A stretch of 64,000 nt of DNA from G965222335 sp965222335 (GCA_965222335.1 OZ244944.1:1240001-1304000), one strand, 5' to 3'; positions 7,416 to 15,354 are shown, counted from the first letter of the stretch. The notes: generated by a model not told the origin, from the sequence alone. Translations and numbers: made by a program.

Positions 7416-7697
7416 ATCTTCACGCTGATGCGCTCCCTTTAAAAGCAACTTGCTCACGAACTGGCCAAAATTCAACAAGTAAATGGATAGATCTCCCAGA
7501 AATGCGGACCCGACTAGCGGATTCCAATTTAGGTTTGGAAGCCGGATAGTTTCCTGCCCTTTCATATACTCGGGCGGCTCATAAGTCACGATAACCAGAA
7601 TATTGATTAGGAATTCGAATAGCAAAAAGAAGGTCCAACCCAGGCAGAGCACCCCAAGCGTTCTGACGATCAACCATGTAGCATCTCCCTTGCTCAT
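7410..7697 (-). CDS. small membrane protein, unknown
   Basis: A 95-residue protein beginning MSKGDATWLIVRTLGVLCLG, with one strong transmembrane segment (LGVLCLGWTFFLLFEFLINILVI, described by position 15-37) and an amphipathic C-terminal part. A longer open frame exists but runs backward through attC 6, so I start at the ATG at 7697. No function recognised. Confidence 0.65.
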   Translation of the reverse strand: MSKGDATWLIVRTLGVLCLGWTFFLLFEFLINILVIVTYEPPEYMKGQETIRLPNLNWNPLVGSAFLGDLSIYLLNFGQFVSKLLLKGAHQREDT

Positions 7698-7704
7698 AAC
7701 TGAC

Positions 7705-7797
7705 ACCCAACGCTTACCGCAGCGGCGAACAGCCAGACGCAAAGCGGCTGGTTGGACGTCCGGCCCCGAAGGGGCGGACTGCCGGTTCTTGTTATAT
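7705..7797 (-). repeat. attC site 6 (ccdAB cassette)
   Basis: ACCCAAC and GTTATAT bound a 93-bp palindromic site with inner stem GTCCG...CGGAC-like pairing around CCCCGAAGGGG. It belongs to the cassette that carries ccdAB in the opposite orientation. Confidence 0.88.
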
Positions 7798-7799
7798 GC

Positions 7800-7828
7800 T
7801 TTACAGTGCGCATCAGTATGCGCATAAT
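7800..7828 (+). promoter_or_regulatory. ccdAB promoter with palindromic operator
   Basis: TTTACA (7800-7805), 17-bp spacer, CATAAT (7823-7828). The spacer holds the perfect palindrome TGCGCAT-CAGT-ATGCGCA (7807-7824), exactly where a CcdA2-CcdB complex would block RNA polymerase. Confidence 0.72.
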
Positions 7829-7857
7829 TGGGCTTGTTTATTTTTGAGGAGACAACC

Positions 7858-8103
7858 ATGGAACCTCTCTTTGATCTGGAAGCCCCGAAAAAGGCGACGA
7901 ACCTTAGCGTAAACAGTGACTTACTCAAAAAATCCAGAGCGTTGGATATAAACCTTTCAGCAACTTTGGAACAAGCACTTCAAGCTAAGCTTGCAGAAAT
8001 CGGTGCAGAAGAATGGGCATCCGAAAATAGAAAGGCTATTAAATCATATAACGAATTCGTCGAAGAGCATGGCTGTTTCGGAGAGGAATACAAAGAGTTT
8101 TGA
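7858..8103 (+). CDS. ccdA: CcdA-type antitoxin
   Basis: An 81-residue antitoxin. The N-terminal half is a ribbon-helix-helix (KKATNLSVNSDLLKKSRALDINLSATLEQAL), and the C-terminal half is the toxin-neutralising tail (SENRKAIKSYNEFVEEHGCF) typical of CcdA. The ATG at 7858 follows GAGGAGA. It overlaps ccdB by one base (TGATG), so the two are coupled. It is transcribed against the direction of the cassette array from its own promoter, as expected for an addiction module that must not depend on the array promoter. Confidence 0.9.
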   Translation: MEPLFDLEAPKKATNLSVNSDLLKKSRALDINLSATLEQALQAKLAEIGAEEWASENRKAIKSYNEFVEEHGCFGEEYKEF

Positions 8104-8420
8104 TGCGCCAGTTCGATGTCTATGCCAACCCCAGTAAGGCGACTCGGAAAGCCTACCCCTTCATTGTAGATATTCAAAGTAACATCATCTCCGATCTTGC
8201 AACTCGCATAGTTGTTCCCCTGGGAAGAAAGGCCGATTTCAAGAATGAAGAATTGAAAGGCCTTACCCCGGCGGTTACATACGAAGGAGAGGATCTATTA
8301 CTTCTCATACCTCAGGTTGCCTCAATGCCCACTAAAGCATTGAGAGACCCAGTTGGCTCACTGAGCCATTTGCGGGATGAAATTATTGCGGCGCTGGATT
8401 TCGCGATCACGGGCATATAA
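8103..8420 (+). CDS. ccdB: CcdB-type gyrase toxin
   Basis: A 105-residue toxin of the CcdB/MazF fold. Landmarks are MRQFDVYANPS, YPFIVDIQS, RIVVPL near the middle, and the C-terminal helix region SHLRDEIIAALDFAITGI, which in the family carries the gyrase-contacting residues. Characterised members trap DNA gyrase subunit A. The ATG at 8103 overlaps the ccdA stop. The stop TAA at 8418-8420 lies in the left core box of attC 5, so the pair ends exactly at a neighbouring recombination site. Confidence 0.9.
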   Translation: MRQFDVYANPSKATRKAYPFIVDIQSNIISDLATRIVVPLGRKADFKNEELKGLTPAVTYEGEDLLLLIPQVASMPTKALRDPVGSLSHLRDEIIAALDFAITGI

Positions 8421-8504
8421 CGCCGCCGGCACCGGCTCGGGAACCGCGCAGCGGATTGCGAGTCCAGCGCACGAAGTGCGCGATGGTGCCCGGCCTTGTT
8501 AAGT
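8415..8504 (-). repeat. attC site 5
   Basis: ATATAAC and GTTAAGT bound a 90-bp site. GCCGCCGGCACCGGC pairs with GGTGCCCGGCC, with an inner stem GCGCACGAAGTGCGC. Confidence 0.9.
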
Positions 8505-8505
8505 G

Positions 8506-8895
8506 TCAATGCCACCATTTATTCAGAATCTCAGTAACGACGGCCCTAGCCTGATGAGCATTGAAAATCTTCAGCGTTACTTCTTCTCGATTATTTTCTG
8601 ACACATGCTCAATTTTTTTCTGGATACTGCCTAGCGGATATTTCCTAGAGCGGATTGCTGGTACTCGCATGTAAAAGAGCAGCGAATTTTTATTTATAAT
8701 AAATGCAAAAGGTTGCGTGCTCTCGTCACAATAGAATCTGAAATCACGAACTGCGCCCTTTTCCTGTGCATGACATGAAAGGTCCTTATGAATTCGCGCG
8801 GCATTCACGAGTATGTCATAGGCTTCCCTTACTTCCTCGGTTTCTATGTGTTCGCGAAACTCATTGATCAGACCTTTGTTCTTATCTATGAGCAT
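8506..8895 (-). CDS. hypothetical cassette protein
   Basis: A 129-residue soluble protein, charged at the N-terminus (DKNKGLINEFREHIETEEVREAY) and followed by a mixed alpha/beta region (FAFIINKNSLLFYMRVPAI). It has no signal peptide, membrane segment or motif that I recognise. The ribosome-binding site is GGGGAAAA directly before the ATG. It is a single-gene cassette between attC 5 and attC 4. Confidence 0.68.
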   Translation of the reverse strand: MLIDKNKGLINEFREHIETEEVREAYDILVNAARIHKDLSCHAQEKGAVRDFRFYCDESTQPFAFIINKNSLLFYMRVPAIRSRKYPLGSIQKKIEHVSENNREEVTLKIFNAHQARAVVTEILNKWWH

Positions 8896-8907
8896 TTTTC
8901 CCCTTAC

Positions 8908-8966
8908 ACTTAACGCCTAGCTCACCGCGCGAGCGACAGCGAGCCCGGTGCAGCTACTTGTTAAAT
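8908..8966 (-). repeat. attC site 4
   Basis: ACTTAAC and GTTAAAT bound a short 59-bp site (CGCCTAGCTCACCG against CGGTGCAGCTACTTG). The HNH gene ends inside it. Confidence 0.87.
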
Positions 8967-9652
8967 TTTGATTCATGGTGCTTGTAATATTCTGAACTAC
9001 CTGCCCAATTTGCTACAGTATTACCTTCTATTTTTCTAATGAGCACATCCAATGCGGGAGTCGTGGAACGCTTTTCGTTTTTCTTGACTACACCGCCAGA
9101 GACAAAAACATAGCCTTTTTCGAACATATCATCACAACCAGCCTTACACATTAAGGCAGCGATATTGTCAAAATCGAGTTTCTCTGATTTAGAGCACTCC
9201 GATCTTTTCTTAATGTGCGCAGCAACCAAAAACTCTAAAGGGTACTCGTTTTCACAAAGTACACACGTTGCTTGCGGTCGCCCGCCTGAAATGTGCGCTC
9301 GAAGGAATGCTTGCTCCTTTCTTGATTTTTTGGTCGAGTCAAAATCTAGATCTACTTCCTCGGTCAATTTTGGAAGCACAGTTTTTGCTACGACCGGAGG
9401 CGAGCTGGAATCAGTGAACTCGATGTTATTGGCAGAAATAAGAGATGCTGCCTGTTTGATATCAGGACTGGACATTCTTGCCCCTAGGCCAGACCGCACT
9501 AAAGCTTCAAGCTCTTCTTCCGTATCTACATAAACATAGTCAACTTCAAATCGCGATGGGCTAGCCACATAAGTTCCGTCTTTATGCTTGTGCGGATATA
9601 TGGGCTCGCCTTTGTATTCACCTCTGGACTTGTATGCTTTCAATTTACCCAC
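8954..9652 (-). CDS. HNH-like nuclease cassette protein
   Basis: A 232-residue protein with a C-terminal zinc-nuclease module: CVLC at 130-133, AAH at 144-146, an Asn in FDNIAAL near 163 and a second Cys pair CKAGC around 169-173. This layout resembles HNH endonucleases of restriction or colicin type. The N-terminal 100 residues contain acidic and Ser-rich linkers. The start is GTG at 9652 preceded by GGGAGA. It shares no obvious similarity outside the HNH with the other HNH cassette at 4436. It may cut foreign DNA; no partner gene is present. Confidence 0.75.
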   Translation of the reverse strand: MGKLKAYKSRGEYKGEPIYPHKHKDGTYVASPSRFEVDYVYVDTEEELEALVRSGLGARMSSPDIKQAASLISANNIEFTDSSSPPVVAKTVLPKLTEEVDLDFDSTKKSRKEQAFLRAHISGGRPQATCVLCENEYPLEFLVAAHIKKRSECSKSEKLDFDNIAALMCKAGCDDMFEKGYVFVSGGVVKKNEKRSTTPALDVLIRKIEGNTVANWAGSSEYYKHHESKFNK

Positions 9653-9667
9653 GCACTCTCCCTGGAA

Positions 9668-9763
9668 ATTTAACGCCTGAGTTCAGCGGCGTTTGAGGCG
9701 CGGGCCATTTTGCGGAAGCAAAATGGGCTGCGGGTCAACGTCCGCTGCAATGATTTGTTATGT
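9668..9763 (-). repeat. attC site 3
   Basis: ATTTAAC and GTTATGT bound a 96-bp site with a long inner stem GCCATTTTGC/GCAAAATGGGC and outer pairing TTCAGCGG/CCGCTGCAA. Confidence 0.92.
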
Positions 9764-10597
9764 TTCAACACGACCGAACTCCCGAACACCCTTACGCCAA
9801 TAATAAAGACCAAAACCGGTTGCCACTATTGGCACGGCCACGCCGAATTCATCTGCAAACCATACGGTGGATTCATTCGCCTCCGTCAAGGGTGTAAAGA
9901 ACTTCTGAAGAAATACGTTGTGGCTCATGTGAAACGTTACTGCCGGCCAAAGACTGTTTGTTTTGTAGCGAAAGTAGGCCATTACAACGGACATTGATGT
10001 AAGGCATACCGTAAATATTGCGAGTTGGAACAGCAGTGGGGTTCCGGAATTACCATAAAACCCCAAAAGCATGAGTGGCCAATGAAACATTGACCAGAGT
10101 ATGCCGCTAAGAATTGCCACTTGAGAGAAGCTAAGATTCTTGGATAACGCCGGCACCAAGAGACCGCGCCAACCCACCTCTTCACCCAGGACACCTGGCA
10201 AAAGTAGTACGAAGCTCACAGTCGCGGTAAGCACAAACCGCAATGCAATGATGGATTCATCTGACCAGGAGTCCAGCATGTAGCCACTTCGTATCTGCTC
10301 GACAGTGTTGCTGTCATACCAACCACCGAGCGAAAAGCTCCAAATGCCGACATAGGCAACCGCAGCATAAGCAAGTGGGATCAGGTAGCTTTGATACTGA
10401 TACTTCCAATTGCCCCAATGCCAACCAAGGGAGCGGAGTTGACGACCGCAAAGGAGACAGGCTCCAACAGCTGCCAACCCGACGGTAAGCATCAATGGAC
10501 TTGCGCTCTGAAACCTCAGCAGTAACCACACGCCCAACGGATACAGGCAAACCACAAGCAGGATAAAGGTGCCAGTAATTCGCCAGGAACTATTCAA
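9758..10597 (-). CDS. CPBP-family intramembrane metalloprotease
   Basis: A 279-residue polytopic membrane protein of the CPBP (Abi/CAAX-processing-like) family. All three motifs are visible: EEVGWR at 139-144, FHWP with the His near 172, and HMSHN near 222, which together form the glutamate/histidine active site inside the membrane. About seven or eight hydrophobic segments are present. The start appears to be TTG at 10597. In bacteria, CPBP proteins process prenylated or small peptide substrates or give self-immunity to bacteriocins. As a lone cassette its substrate is unknown. Confidence 0.83.
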   Translation of the reverse strand: MNSSWRITGTFILLVVCLYPLGVWLLLRFQSASPLMLTVGLAAVGACLLCGRQLRSLGWHWGNWKYQYQSYLIPLAYAAVAYVGIWSFSLGGWYDSNTVEQIRSGYMLDSWSDESIIALRFVLTATVSFVLLLPGVLGEEVGWRGLLVPALSKNLSFSQVAILSGILWSMFHWPLMLLGFYGNSGTPLLFQLAIFTVCLTSMSVVMAYFRYKTNSLWPAVTFHMSHNVFLQKFFTPLTEANESTVWFADEFGVAVPIVATGFGLYYWRKGVREFGRVET

Positions 10598-10630
10598 TGG
10601 TTTGGCCCCGCGCCGATGTTGGATTTTGAA

Positions 10631-10685
10631 ACATAACGCCTAGGTAGGCGGCGGCTGGGGTGGAGCGGCGTTTGCGCATTAATGG
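10631..10685 (-). repeat. attC site 2 (degenerate)
   Basis: The left core ACATAAC and the stem are clear, but the right core reads CATTAAT instead of GTTRRRY. Cassette 2 may therefore no longer be excisable on its own. Confidence 0.65.
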
Positions 10686-11116
10686 CCAAGCAATGCGCAA
10701 CAAGCCGCGGAGGACCAGGCGTCCGAGCGAGGAGAAAAGCGACGAACGGCTTGACCGATTTGTAGTGTTTCATGGTCGTACCTTACTTTGATTGCATCAC
10801 TCGTAATCGTAGCTATGACCTGTATTCCACTCGTGAAGTAGATCGGTTCAGATTCGGTCTCCGCACCTCCAGGATAGCGGACACGGAACTTCATCGCGGC
10901 TTCGTCGTTTACGCTGAATTCGTAGGAGGACATTGGGGCAATGTTGCCAAGTTCCTTTTCTTCATTTCGCCATTCTGCGACAACGAAAACTGGCTGCGCC
11001 GTTTTATTCACCACCTCGAACGCAGGATCGAAGAACGACGGGACCGCCAGTATAACCAAGACCCCGAAAAAGATTACGGCTGTTACGGTCAGAATGTTGA
11101 AGGTGCGCCGAATCAT
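10679..11116 (-). CDS. membrane-anchored cassette protein, unknown
   Basis: A 145-residue protein with one N-terminal transmembrane segment (LTVTAVIFFGVLVILAVPSFF) and an exported beta-rich domain of about 90 residues (VVNKTAQPVFVVAEWRNEEK). The C-terminal 20 residues (FSPRSDAWSSAACCALLGH) look like translated attC DNA, so the original stop may have been lost. Function unknown. Confidence 0.68.
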   Translation of the reverse strand: MIRRTFNILTVTAVIFFGVLVILAVPSFFDPAFEVVNKTAQPVFVVAEWRNEEKELGNIAPMSSYEFSVNDEAAMKFRVRYPGGAETESEPIYFTSGIQVIATITSDAIKVRYDHETLQIGQAVRRFSPRSDAWSSAACCALLGH

Positions 11117-11122
11117 TTAGAT

Positions 11123-11179
11123 ACATAACGCCCAAAGCAGCGGCGCGTTTACGCGCCTGACTGCCTTTGCTTGTTATGA
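11123..11179 (-). repeat. attC site 1 (proximal)
   Basis: ACATAAC and GTTATGA bound 57 bp with a perfect apical hairpin GGCGCG-TTTA-CGCGCC. It is the recombination site of the first cassette. Confidence 0.92.
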
Positions 11180-11785
11180 CTGGTTACCGTCTTGCCCAGG
11201 ATTTATTGCGCCGCCATTACTATTTCCAGAATCATCCTCTTCGTCTTTAGCTGAACCTTGTGCGGAGGCAGCTTTCTCGAAGAGAACCTTTGTTAAACTT
11301 GTTAGCTGTACATCGGTTAATCCGCCGTTCGCATGTAACTGGCATAGGCCGTAAACACCGATACTGAGAAAAGTAGATTGATCAGTAACTGTTATTAGTT
11401 TTTCTAAAGCTTGAGAGAAGTCAGCAGTAACATTACCGCTTGAAACCCCAGAACTTATAATTTCGGCCGGGGCTGAAGCATTTGCTGAATTCGTTTTGGA
11501 GTACGTAGCGGGCTGAATACAACCGTTGCCACTTTTAGAGATAAACGCAGCATTAGACTCAGGTGACCAAGCCATCAAAGCACCGAGATGCTTCTTATTT
11601 TTACCGTCGTCGTTTGAAGCAGACGGGGAAGTTTTAAGATCTATACGCGTTACATTGCCATCGTCATCTAGTTCGGCTTCGAGTAGCACGTAAGAGAGCC
11701 TAGCTACATCAGATCCATACCAAATTCTGTTGGCACTGCACCCAGTTACTAGAGCTATCATTAAAATTGTGAAAAGTACTTTCAT
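11174..11785 (-). CDS. cassette-encoded lipoprotein, unknown
   Basis: A 203-residue lipoprotein: MKVLFTILMIALVTGC gives a signal and a lipobox with Cys16. The mature part begins SANRIWYGSDVARLSYVLLEAEL and ends in a low-complexity acidic/Gly/Asn tail. GGAG lies upstream of the ATG. It is the first cassette of the array, next to the attI-like end, and so the best placed to be expressed from an integron promoter. Function unknown. Confidence 0.76.
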   Translation of the reverse strand: MKVLFTILMIALVTGCSANRIWYGSDVARLSYVLLEAELDDDGNVTRIDLKTSPSASNDDGKNKKHLGALMAWSPESNAAFISKSGNGCIQPATYSKTNSANASAPAEIISSGVSSGNVTADFSQALEKLITVTDQSTFLSIGVYGLCQLHANGGLTDVQLTSLTKVLFEKAASAQGSAKDEEDDSGNSNGGAINPGQDGNQS

Positions 11786-12142
11786 TTTAAAGCTCCAATG
11801 TAGATTAAGTCATAACAGCTAATTCGTTTTAAACGATTCAGTGAACATAAAGCTCGCCTCATCGTTAGCCGATTGCATCTGAATTCGCCGCTGGTCCAGT
11901 CATGCCCGATCTTCCAGGCTCCAGCAGAGCTTTTCTCAAGGCCGGCTATCTGAACGCGGCATTGTGCGCCCTGCGTGGCCAGGCCCTTTGTCAGCGTCAC
12001 CAGATCCCGCACGTTCTCACGTTGTCTGACCAACACTGATGATATCTACCGACATCATTCCTGGTTAAAACAACCAGCAAATGGGATCAACTTTAGCTCG
12101 GCTCCCATGATCTCGCCATTAAGGTTATCTCGCCGACACAAA
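11786..12142. other. attI-like end and unassigned spacer; no integrase
   Basis: A core site GTTATGA (minus strand, 11810-11816) marks the insertion point of the first cassette, and 11817-11870 is the attI-like flank. From about 11880 the base composition turns GC-rich. A minus-strand frame (11782-12036, central piece VRDLVTLTKGLATQGAQ) looks coding-like but is not a family that I can name, and may be a gene remnant. CTGGTT-N5-AACCAG near 12061 is a small hairpin. No intI is visible in either strand. Confidence 0.5.
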
Positions 12143-12176
12143 TTGACAGATCTCCTTATACTGTATATTTATACAG
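12143..12176 (+). promoter_or_regulatory. dnaE2 promoter with LexA (SOS) box
   Basis: CTGTATATTTATACAG at 12161-12176 is a full CTG-N10-CAG LexA box of the gammaproteobacterial type. TTGACA at 12143-12148 is a consensus -35, and a TATTTA/TATATT -10 lies inside the LexA box. The start codon follows the box after three bases, leaving no room for a Shine-Dalgarno, so the transcript should be leaderless or nearly so. Confidence 0.88.
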
Positions 12177-12179
12177 TAT

Positions 12180-15100
12180 ATGTCAGATTACGCCGAACTC
12201 CACTGCCTGTCCTGTTACAGCTTCCTGCGCGGCGCCTCGCATCCCCATGAACTGGTGGAGCGGGCGGCGGCGCTGGGGTATGCGGCGCTGGCGCTGACTG
12301 ACGAGTGTTCCCTCGCCGGGGTGGTGAAGGCCCATGTCGCCGCGAAGGCGGCGGGGCTGAAGCTGATTATCGGCAGTGAGCTGTGCCTGGAGGAAGGCGT
12401 GCGGCTGGTGGCCCTGGCGCCCTCGCGGGCGGCCTATGCGGAGCTGTCGGGGCTGATCTCCATGGCCCGGCGGCGCAGTCCCAAGGGCTCCTATCGCGTC
12501 GCCCTGCGGGATGTGATTTTCCACCTCAAGCGCTGCCTGCTGATCTGGCTGCCCGGGGACGACAGCGAGGCTTCCCAGGCCCACGGCGCGCAGCTGGCGC
12601 GGCTGTGCCGGGGCCGGGTGTGGCTGGGCATTACCCACCTGCTGGGCAATAACGAGATCGCCCGCTACCGGGCGCTGCGGGCCATGGGCAAGAGCCTGGA
12701 CCTGCCGCTGGTCGCCTGCGGCAATGTGCAGATGCACGTGGCCGGGCGCAAGCCCCTGCACGATGTGCTGACCGCGCTGTACCACAACACCAGCATCCAG
12801 CGTCTGGGCCGGCGGCGCCTGGGCAACAGCCAGCAGCACCTGCGCGACCTGGACAAACTGCAGCGCCTGTACCCCCCGGCCCTGCTGGCGGAGACCGCGC
12901 GCATCGCCGAGCAGTGCCGGTTCAGCCTGGAAGAGCTGCGCTACGAGTACCCCGAGGAAGTGGTGCCGCCGGGGCAGACCGCCAACAGCTATCTGCGCGC
13001 GCTGGTGGACGAGGGCTGTCGCACGCGCTGGCCCGGCGGGGTGCCGCCGGAGATTGCCCGGCGCATCGACAGCGAGCTGGCCCTGATCGGCGAGCTGGAG
13101 TACGAGTACTACTTCCTCACCGTGTACGACATCGTGCGCTTCGCCCGCGAGCGGCGCATCCTCTGCCAGGGCCGCGGCTCGGCGGCCAACTCGGTGGTGT
13201 GCTACTGCCTGTTTATCACCGAGGTCTCGCCGGAGCAGGTGTCGCTGCTGTTCGAGCGCTTTATCTCCCGGGAGCGGGACGAGCCGCCGGATATCGACGT
13301 GGACTTTGAGCACGAGCGGCGCGAGGAGGTGATCCAGTATATCTACCGCAAGTACTCGCGCCGCCGCGCGGCCCTGGCCGCCACCGTGATCACCTACCGC
13401 GCCCGCAGCGCGGTGCGCGACGTGGGCAAGGCCCTGGGCCTGGATGCGGTGTTCGTGGACGACCTCGCCAAATCCATGGCCTGGTGGGACCGCACCAGCG
13501 ACCTCGCCAAACGCTTCGAGGAGCAGGGCGTGGCCGCCCACGGCCGCCAGGCGGAGCTGTTCTACCACCTGGTGCAGCAGCTGCTGGGCTTTCCCCGCCA
13601 CCTGTCCCAGCATGTGGGGGGCTTTGTGATCAGCCGCAGCCCCATGTCCAGCCTGGTGCCGGTGGAGAACGCCAGCATGGCCGAGCGCACGGTGATCCAG
13701 TGGGACAAGGAGGATATCGAGGCCCTGGGCCTGCTCAAGGTCGACGTGCTCGCCCTGGGCATGCTCTCGGCGATTCGCAAGAGCCTGGACCTGGTGCACC
13801 GCGACCACCCCGCCCTGGCCGGGATCGCCGACGTGCCCAAGGAGGACGCCGCCACCTACCGCATGCTGCAGCAGGCGGATTCCATCGGCGTGTTCCAGAT
13901 CGAGTCCCGGGCCCAGATGTCGATGCTGCCGCGCCTGAAACCCGCCTGCTTCTACGACCTGGTGATCGAGATCGCCATCGTCCGCCCCGGTCCCATCCAG
14001 GGCGACATGGTGCACCCCTACCTGCGGCGCAAGCAGGGCCTGGAGGCGGTCACCTACCCCAGCGAGGCCATCCGCGAGGTGCTGGACCGCACCCTGGGGG
14101 TGCCGATCTTCCAGGAGCAGGTGATCAAACTGGCCATGGTCGCGGCCGGCTTCTCCGGCGGCGAGGCCGACCAGCTGCGCCGGGCGATCACCAACTGGGG
14201 CAAGAACAGCAAGCTGCTGAGCTTCGAGCAGAAGCTCACCCGGGGCATGATCGAGCGCGGCTACGACGAGGACTTTGCCCGCCGCCTGTTCGAGCAGATC
14301 AAGGGCTTCGGCGGCTACGGCTTTCCCGAGTCCCACTCCGCCAGCTTTGCCCTGCTGGCCTACGTCTCGGCCTGGCTCAAGCGCCACCATCCGGCGGCCT
14401 TTTACGTGGGCCTGCTCAACAGCCAGCCCATGGGCTTTTACACCCCCTCGCAGCTGATCCAGGACGCCCGCCGCCACGGGGTCAGCGTACTGCCGGCAGA
14501 CGTCAACCACAGCACCTGGGATCACCAGCTCCTGGCCCGGCCCGACAGCGGCGAGCCGCCCGTGCGCCTGGGCCTGCGCCTGGTGAAGGGCCTGAGCCGG
14601 GAAGGGGCGCAGCGCCTGGTGGAAGCACGCCAGCAGGCGCCTTTTCGCCAGGTCAGCCAGCTGCGCCAGCGCGCGCGCCTCGACCGCCGCGACATGGAGG
14701 CCCTGGCCGACGCGGACGCCCTCGCCTCCCTCAGCGGCCACCGCCACCAGTCCCAGTGGCAGATCATGGCCCTGGAATCACCCCGCCCCCTGCTGCACGG
14801 CGAACTACAGGCGCCACCGACCTACTTTGACGACGCGGTGCAGCTGCCCGCCCCGGCAGTCGCCGAGGAAGTGCTCTCGGACTACCGCGCCACCGAGCTG
14901 ACCCTGCGCGCCCACCCCCTGGAACTGCTGCGCGGCCGCTATCCCTTCAGCCGCTGCAAGCGCCATAGCGAGCTGCCCTCGGTCCCCCACAAGGGTTTCG
15001 TGCGCATCGCCGGGCTGGTCACCTGCCGCCAGCGCCCGGGCACCGCCTCGGGGGTCCTGTTCCTGACCCTGGAGGACGAGACCGGTAACAGCAACGTGGT

Positions 15101-15275
15101 GGTATGGCCGCGGGTGCAGGCGAACTTCCGCCAGGCCCTGATGAGCGCCCGCCTGCTGCTGGTCAAGGGCACCCTGGAGACCACCGACGGCGTCACCCAC
15201 ATTATCGCCGGCGCCCTGTACGACTTCAGCCACGAGCTGGAGGCGCTGCAGGTGAAGTCGCGGGACTTTCACTAG
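12180..15275 (+). CDS. dnaE2: error-prone DNA polymerase III alpha subunit DnaE2
   Basis: A 1031-residue C-family polymerase used for SOS mutagenesis and lesion tolerance. An N-terminal PHP domain opens YAELHCLSCYSFLRGAS. The palm has GRGSAANSVV near 330, the catalytic PDIDVD near 371 and a third Asp in VDVLALG near 522. A C-terminal OB-fold occupies about 940-980. It lacks the beta-clamp/tau regions that lengthen replicative DnaE to 1160 residues. The family partners imuA and imuB are not adjacent; the cassette array lies upstream instead. The ATG at 12180 is fixed by family alignment and by the LexA box just before it. Confidence 0.95.
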   Translation: MSDYAELHCLSCYSFLRGASHPHELVERAAALGYAALALTDECSLAGVVKAHVAAKAAGLKLIIGSELCLEEGVRLVALAPSRAAYAELSGLISMARRRSPKGSYRVALRDVIFHLKRCLLIWLPGDDSEASQAHGAQLARLCRGRVWLGITHLLGNNEIARYRALRAMGKSLDLPLVACGNVQMHVAGRKPLHDVLTALYHNTSIQRLGRRRLGNSQQHLRDLDKLQRLYPPALLAETARIAEQCRFSLEELRYEYPEEVVPPGQTANSYLRALVDEGCRTRWPGGVPPEIARRIDSELALIGELEYEYYFLTVYDIVRFARERRILCQGRGSAANSVVCYCLFITEVSPEQVSLLFERFISRERDEPPDIDVDFEHERREEVIQYIYRKYSRRRAALAATVITYRARSAVRDVGKALGLDAVFVDDLAKSMAWWDRTSDLAKRFEEQGVAAHGRQAELFYHLVQQLLGFPRHLSQHVGGFVISRSPMSSLVPVENASMAERTVIQWDKEDIEALGLLKVDVLALGMLSAIRKSLDLVHRDHPALAGIADVPKEDAATYRMLQQADSIGVFQIESRAQMSMLPRLKPACFYDLVIEIAIVRPGPIQGDMVHPYLRRKQGLEAVTYPSEAIREVLDRTLGVPIFQEQVIKLAMVAAGFSGGEADQLRRAITNWGKNSKLLSFEQKLTRGMIERGYDEDFARRLFEQIKGFGGYGFPESHSASFALLAYVSAWLKRHHPAAFYVGLLNSQPMGFYTPSQLIQDARRHGVSVLPADVNHSTWDHQLLARPDSGEPPVRLGLRLVKGLSREGAQRLVEARQQAPFRQVSQLRQRARLDRRDMEALADADALASLSGHRHQSQWQIMALESPRPLLHGELQAPPTYFDDAVQLPAPAVAEEVLSDYRATELTLRAHPLELLRGRYPFSRCKRHSELPSVPHKGFVRIAGLVTCRQRPGTASGVLFLTLEDETGNSNVVVWPRVQANFRQALMSARLLLVKGTLETTDGVTHIIAGALYDFSHELEALQVKSRDFH

Positions 15276-15354
15276 GGGCCAGCCTGAACCCCGTTTTTTG
15301 ACAAGCGGCCCGGCGCTTTATAGCCTGCGAGCACCTTTCACCCGGAGACTGTTC

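Noticed and set aside
7410..7928. Long form (172 aa) of the small membrane protein gene
   Set aside because: Its first 77 codons read through attC 6 and the start of ccdA on the other strand; the ATG at 7697 gives a normal cassette gene.
11880..12036. Remnant of an integron integrase
   Set aside because: None of the tyrosine-recombinase boxes or the IntI-specific patch can be read in any frame.
12183..14747. 854-codon open frame antisense to dnaE2
   Set aside because: It is a by-product of high GC third positions opposite a strongly conserved polymerase gene; its composition (Gln/His/Gly/Val-rich) matches no protein family.
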